From assembly GCA_034509495.1 (NCBI GenBank), contig CM067505.1, positions 9,077,532-9,141,531 of the forward strand: 64,000 nt of DNA, read 5' to 3'. Numbering within the stretch: position 1 is the stretch's first letter; the number at the start of each line of letters is the position of its first letter. This document shows, piece by piece, positions 50,128 to 64,000 of the stretch. This stretch comes from Acestrorhynchus altus. Lineage: Eukaryota > Chordata > Actinopteri > Characiformes > Acestrorhynchidae. The position numbers and the translations under genes were made by a program. The notes beneath the pieces were generated by a model. That model was not told the origin of the DNA, made no database searches, and saw nothing but the letters and a program-made list of their open reading frames with translations.

Positions 50128-50190
50128 ATTTTATTTACAAGCGCCTTTCTCGACACTCAAGGACACTGTACAAAATATAAAGATCAAGAA
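50061..50190 (-). repeat. (AAT)n plus retroposon tail
   Basis: About 21 AAT units (50061-50126) are followed by CATTTTATTTACAAGCGCCT, TTCTCGACACTCAAGGACAC and TGTACAAAAT. The latter is a common fish LINE/SINE 3' end in reverse orientation, so the AAT array is probably its expanded tail. Confidence 0.6.
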
Positions 50191-50379
50191 CTAACAAAAA
50201 CAAAAAAACGCCTGCAAAAAAGTTCTGCAACTAAGGGCCATGCTACAGTCCAACAAATCCAGTTTTGAGATCATTATCATTTTTACTTTTCATAGTTTAA
50301 TGATGCCATAAATATAAATCCACAATTATATACATCATTTTGCATTTCAGTATGCTATTAAGAGACTTTTACGCACTTG

Positions 50380-50465
50380 GACTTTTATTTTGAAAGCTTT
50401 GGTGATTCGTTGTTGAGTCGTTGTTCTGGCGCGTTTACCCAGAACCACGTGTAGGAGACACTGCT
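50380..50465 (+). promoter_or_regulatory. Presumed ctps1 core promoter with CACGTG E-box
   Basis: This short CpG-containing stretch directly precedes the inferred first exon of ctps1. A perfect palindromic E-box CACGTG lies at 50446-50451. No TATA box is obvious. MYC/MAX and USF bind CACGTG, and nucleotide-synthesis genes are known MYC targets, so growth-linked control is plausible. The transcription start site itself is inferred. Confidence 0.45.
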
Positions 50466-50569
50466 CGAGGAAAGTTCTCAGCACGTTTTTGTCTCTGCAG
50501 CCTCCAAAATCTTACCTGCTGCATCTTTATTTGACTCTAACCCGTTTAAAGCGTCTTCTTTTCTCTCAG
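50460..50569 (+). other. ctps1: ctps1 non-coding exon 1 (5' UTR; left edge approximate)
   Basis: A strong donor, CTCTCAG|GTGAGTG, follows base 50569. The sequence before it has no ATG and is pyrimidine-rich. The next splice acceptor in the coding direction (TTTGCAG at 51985) lies three bases before the first ATG of the gene, so an upstream non-coding exon is required, and this is the best candidate. The left edge is unknown without transcript data. Confidence 0.6.
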
Positions 50570-50939
50570 GTGAGTGAATTATTTCATTTCACAAATACCG
50601 GTTATTAAAGAAAGGTTCCCACTGAAAAACAGCGAAATAACTGAGTTGCTCGGTTTTTTAACGAGTCTTGGGCATTTTTAATGTCTGATTCTTTTATTAA
50701 GGGCTGCCTACCGTCAGGTACCTTGTTTATTATTCACAACGGTGGGTAAACAATTCAGCTGCAGAGAAGCTTACAAAGTCAAGGTGGTACTTCTTTGGGA
50801 ATCATATGAGCAGTTGCTCATATGCCACCAGGCATTTTTTTGCGTCTGGAGAGGATGTGGTTTGTTACTTGGGTGTTGTCATTTGTTACAGGTTGTTGCT
50901 TACACTGTAAACAGGCTTTCTTTTGTTAGTTAGCGCCAT

Positions 50940-51318
50940 TCATCGTCGGAATGTGTCCCGTAGCTCTCTAAGAAGACGAGCTTGTGGAGAGCATAAGTGA
51001 TGTTATTGCGCAACATGGAGAGGTTTATGGTCACTTTTGCATCCACATGGACCACAGACCTCACGTGACCCGACCTTGAATCTGGTCATCGGGTTGTAGG
51101 GTTCACAGAAGAAGACCGAGTAATCGATTGATCTGCACACAGCTTGCATAGTCTCCACAGGAGAGCATACACAATAGAATGCCACTCTTCAGCAGCTACA
51201 CAAGGTCATCAGGCCCAATGCCAGGCATTGGGTAGAGGTTTGGGATTGCATGCTCTGGAGTCTGCAGATTTTTGAGATGAGTTGGAGTGGCATCCGCCAC
51301 ACTAAAACTCCCGTAGAT
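50940..51318. other. ctps1 intron 1, unrecognised part
   Basis: About 380 nt lie between exon 1 and the Rex1-like fragment. A 60-codon frame is open on the - strand (51003-51185), but its product matches no family I know. No terminal repeats are seen. Confidence 0.4.
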
Positions 51319-51800
51319 GAATATGTCCAAGGAGGACACATCCAGGCTGGACAGACTGATCAGATGTACTGGTTCTATAGTTAGCTTGAAGCTGGACTCT
51401 GGTGACAGTGGCAGAGAAGAGGACTATGAGCCGTCACCCTCTGCATGACGTCATCAGCCACCAGAGGAGCATGTTCAGTGATAGACTGCTCCTTCCCAAG
51501 TGCAGGACCAATAGGCTTCAAGAAGCTTTTGTCCCTCACCTCATAAGACTGTTCAACTCCTCTCTGGGTTGGAGAAGTGGTAACAGGCGGACAGAGGATG
51601 GAAAGGAGCAACAGTAACCTGTTACTTGACCACACAACATGACCCGACTATGTGCAATACCCCTCCTACTGGACCTTTTCATATACTCTCTTTGTATTAT
51701 ATATATTTTATAGTACTATTGTTCACTGTCTGTACTTTATTGGTGCTGCTGGAATCCTAATTTCCCTGAGGAAACCCTCCCAAGGGATCCAGAATTTTCT
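51318..51800 (+). mobile_element. Rex1-like LINE 3' fragment in ctps1 intron 1
   Basis: The + strand encodes NMSKEDTSRLDRLIR and then a frame with SRHPLHDVISHQRSMFSDRL and FVPHLIRLFNSSLGWR, the C-terminal end of Rex1-type ORF2. About 35 nt is missing between the two parts. The 3' UTR TTTCCCTGAGGAAACCCTCC, CAAGGGATC matches the copy at 34774-35560. It sits in the same orientation as ctps1 and carries a (CTAC)n-like end near 51800. Confidence 0.8.
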
Positions 51801-52000
51801 ATCTACCTACCTGTTTACTTCCCTACATTCATACATCCAATACTCACAGCAATATTCCAGCTAATGGAACATGAAAAAAAAAACACACAACATTGTGAAC
51901 CTAACCTTAATAGAGAGTTGCTGCTTTATATGCAGATTGTCTTCTGAACCCATACTTATGTCCATGTCTCTGTCTATCTTTGCAGTCTATGAACAACATA

Positions 52001-62380
<10,380 letters not shown>

Positions 62381-62623
62381 TCAAGTCAGTGAAGAGTATG
62401 TTCTTCATTCTGCTACGTCTAGCAGTTGTAATACACAACACTCTGGGCTATGGACCTGGGCTCCATATTATGCTGTAGTGTTGGTTTTAACTGTAAATAA
62501 GTTGTTTTTTTTTTAAATGTCTGTTTCCTTTGTGACATCAAGGACTAAACATTGTATGTAATTTACTGTGTTTTGCAGAGTGTTCTGATGCAGTTTAAAA
62601 AAAAAAAAAAAAAAAAAAAGCTA

Positions 62624-62629
62624 AATAAA
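62624..62629 (+). terminator. Proximal polyadenylation signal AATAAA of ctps1
   Basis: This is a canonical AATAAA followed by T-rich TTCTTTTTCTGG, in the right place for the proximal end of the ctps1 mRNA. Confidence 0.55.
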
Positions 62630-63016
62630 TTCTTTTTCTGGTTCACATTCACAATACTGTAGAAAAAAAAATTTATGGGACCGTTTTAGCACAAGTCTAC
62701 TCAGGAAGTTTAAACATAAGTAACCTACATAGTCACATTTGCTCCATCTATTACAGGGGTCCACCATATCATTTGGAGAGAAGCACTGAAGATGTCAAGC
62801 TTTTAAAAGCAATTCTATCAGGTCACCCATACCCATGTCATGGGATGCAGCAGCATTTTATTTTTTTTTGTTTGTCATTTGGTTATGGGTTGCAAGTAAT
62901 GTTTTGAGCAGCTTTGAATGCTGAATTTCACAACCTTCTAATGCCCTTCAAAAGGGATATTTGGGCAATCCTTGGGTCAGGTTTGATGCACCACTGTTTA
63001 ATTTTGTGAATGTGTA

Positions 63017-63022
63017 AATAAA
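63017..63022 (+). terminator. Distal polyadenylation signal AATAAA of ctps1
   Basis: This canonical AATAAA is followed by GTGCAATGTGTC and, further on, GTCTTTGTAG, a typical downstream GT-rich element. It may be the distal ctps1 cleavage signal. Confidence 0.5.
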
Positions 63023-63430
63023 GTGCAATGTGTCAACCTCAGACCTAGTCTTTGTAGCAGTGCAACAGCATGAAGTCGCCAAGTAATTCTTGAGCAAGGT
63101 AGGTGCCGAGTACTATGGGTGCACAAAATTCAACACTAAAAGTAATTCCTTGTGCCTTGCCAGTTGATGTGAATTTTGGACACATCCAGGTCTGCTTAGC
63201 TCTAGCCCACTGCAGTCTCCTGAAAACTGAGCCAGATTACACAGGCAAACTTAAAGACTGGCCAGCCTTGGTTTGACATGATTGAGGTACTCACTGCTAC
63301 AATGTTGCTCATTTATGCCATTTATTAGGTTTTAAAGCAATCTTTAAAAGGGACACTTTAAATCCATTATTTAATGCAGTAACATGTATTAAGACACGCT
63401 GAATGGTTTTTGCATGTTTGTAAATAAACT
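63023..63430. other. Intergenic stretch between ctps1 and the possible convergent gene
   Basis: Repeat-poor unique-looking sequence. AATAAA-like signals face each other on both strands near 63420-63460. Confidence 0.4.
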
Positions 63431-63885
63431 GTACAAAATAAAGCAGAAAGTGTTCTTTATTCAGCTTCATTTCAAGTGTGCCTCCCAGCTTCCTCCACGC
63501 GCACCCTTCTACAACTGCAGTCATTCAGTTCAGGCTGTGTGCTTGTAAAATCATGGACATCACACCTGACAAAGGCGCTCAAGCAGGCACACTAGAGCTC
63601 CACAGCTGGGCAAGGTCAAACCTAAAGTAATTCAAAGAAGAGGTCAAAACCAGTACTGTACTCAAGAAGACCAGTTCAAAGCATGTTTTGATCTCAGTCC
63701 CATATCCGCAAGTTTCATCCAGCAGTCACAAAAAAAAAAAAGGCAAATCATCCTCGATCATATTTAAAGTTGCTAAGTAAGCTTAAGTAGTCATTTACAC
63801 AGTTTACCTGTTCAGGGACTTCATGACTTGCATGACCGTCCTTCAAAGTTACCACCCTAAGCAAAAATAAAAACCATCAGCCTTT
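63430..63885 (-). other. Possible 3' end of a convergent gene on the - strand
   Basis: Read on the - strand, a candidate acceptor (TTGCTTAG) lies at about 63859-63866. A donor-like CTGAACAG|GTAAAC lies near 63806-63814. Downstream is about 380 nt of repeat-free sequence ending in AATAAA at about 63455-63461, with a T/G-rich stretch after it. That is the structure of a terminal 3' UTR. No protein is recognisable, and the rest of the gene would lie beyond 64000. Confidence 0.3.
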
Positions 63886-64000
63886 TGAAAAATTGCAAGA
63901 TCATGCCTCTATAAAAAGCACAGAATAGATTACGATTTTAGCCTCCAAAATAGACATGATCAGTTCTATAGCGCCACGTGGCTCAAGCAAATTATGTTAT

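Larger units (their letters stand above)
62381..63040 (+). other. ctps1: ctps1 3' UTR (end uncertain)
   Basis: Non-coding sequence follows the TAA. It has a 25-base A tract at 62595-62619 and AATAAA at 62624-62629, then a second AATAAA at 63017-63022 followed by GT-rich sequence. Either could define the 3' end. The first lies about 245 nt after the stop codon and the second about 640 nt after it. Confidence 0.6.

Overview
This is vertebrate nuclear DNA, almost certainly from a teleost fish and probably an otophysan. It has spliced genes with GT..AG introns, AT-rich spacers, very abundant (CA)n/(GA)n/(GAGT)n/(TCAA)n microsatellites, and remains of fish-typical transposons (Rex1-like and Rex3-like LINEs, several Tc1/mariner families, Ty3/Gypsy scraps, L2-type tails and small foldback elements). 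No bacterial genes, CRISPR arrays, rRNA genes or intact tRNA genes were seen. The species call rests on repeat style remembered from fish genomes, not on a database search.

One protein-coding gene is convincing: a complete CTP synthase 1 gene (ctps1) on the + strand, filling about 50.4-63.0 kb. It has a non-coding first exon ending at 50569 and 17 coding exons from 51986 to 62380. They splice to an open frame of 591 codons from the ATG at 52001, the same length as human CTPS1. The synthetase half, the glutaminase half (Cys399, His526, Glu528), the filament-contact His355 and the Ser-rich C-terminal tail are all present. A CACGTG E-box lies at the presumed promoter. An L2-type tail, a Rex1-like fragment and a small dispersed repeat sit in its introns.

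The first 50 kb is a gene desert. Layout: 0.8-1.8 kb a decayed Tc1-like element; 2.3-2.64 kb a Tc1 transposase N-terminal scrap; 5.8-8.7 kb a Rex3-like LINE on the - strand lacking its reverse transcriptase core; 14.3 and 4.75 kb copies of one unclassified repeat; 15.2 kb a striking inverted repeat; 18.1-19.2 kb another Tc1-like element; 20.6-20.8 kb a dispersed repeat; 23.1-23.4 kb a degenerate minisatellite; 25.6-26.7 kb a Rex1-like LINE on + with an internal deletion; 29.5-34.1 kb a long fish repeat apparently split by younger Tc1, Gypsy and LINE insertions; 34.77-35.56 kb a second Rex1-like copy on -; 41.2-41.5 kb a solo-LTR-like unit; 42.8-43.5 kb a cluster of polypurine tracts; 45.4-45.7 kb a Tc1 end; 47.4 kb a tRNA-derived SINE-like piece; 49.96-50.05 kb a small foldback just upstream of ctps1.

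Beyond ctps1, the last 1 kb holds polyadenylation-like signals on both strands and may contain the 3' end of a convergent - strand gene that starts outside the window. I found no clear undescribed biological system. The best second-look items are the 15.2 kb and 40.8 kb inverted repeats, the solo-LTR-like unit, the split repeat at 29.5-34.1 kb, and repeat-poor blocks that could be conserved enhancers.
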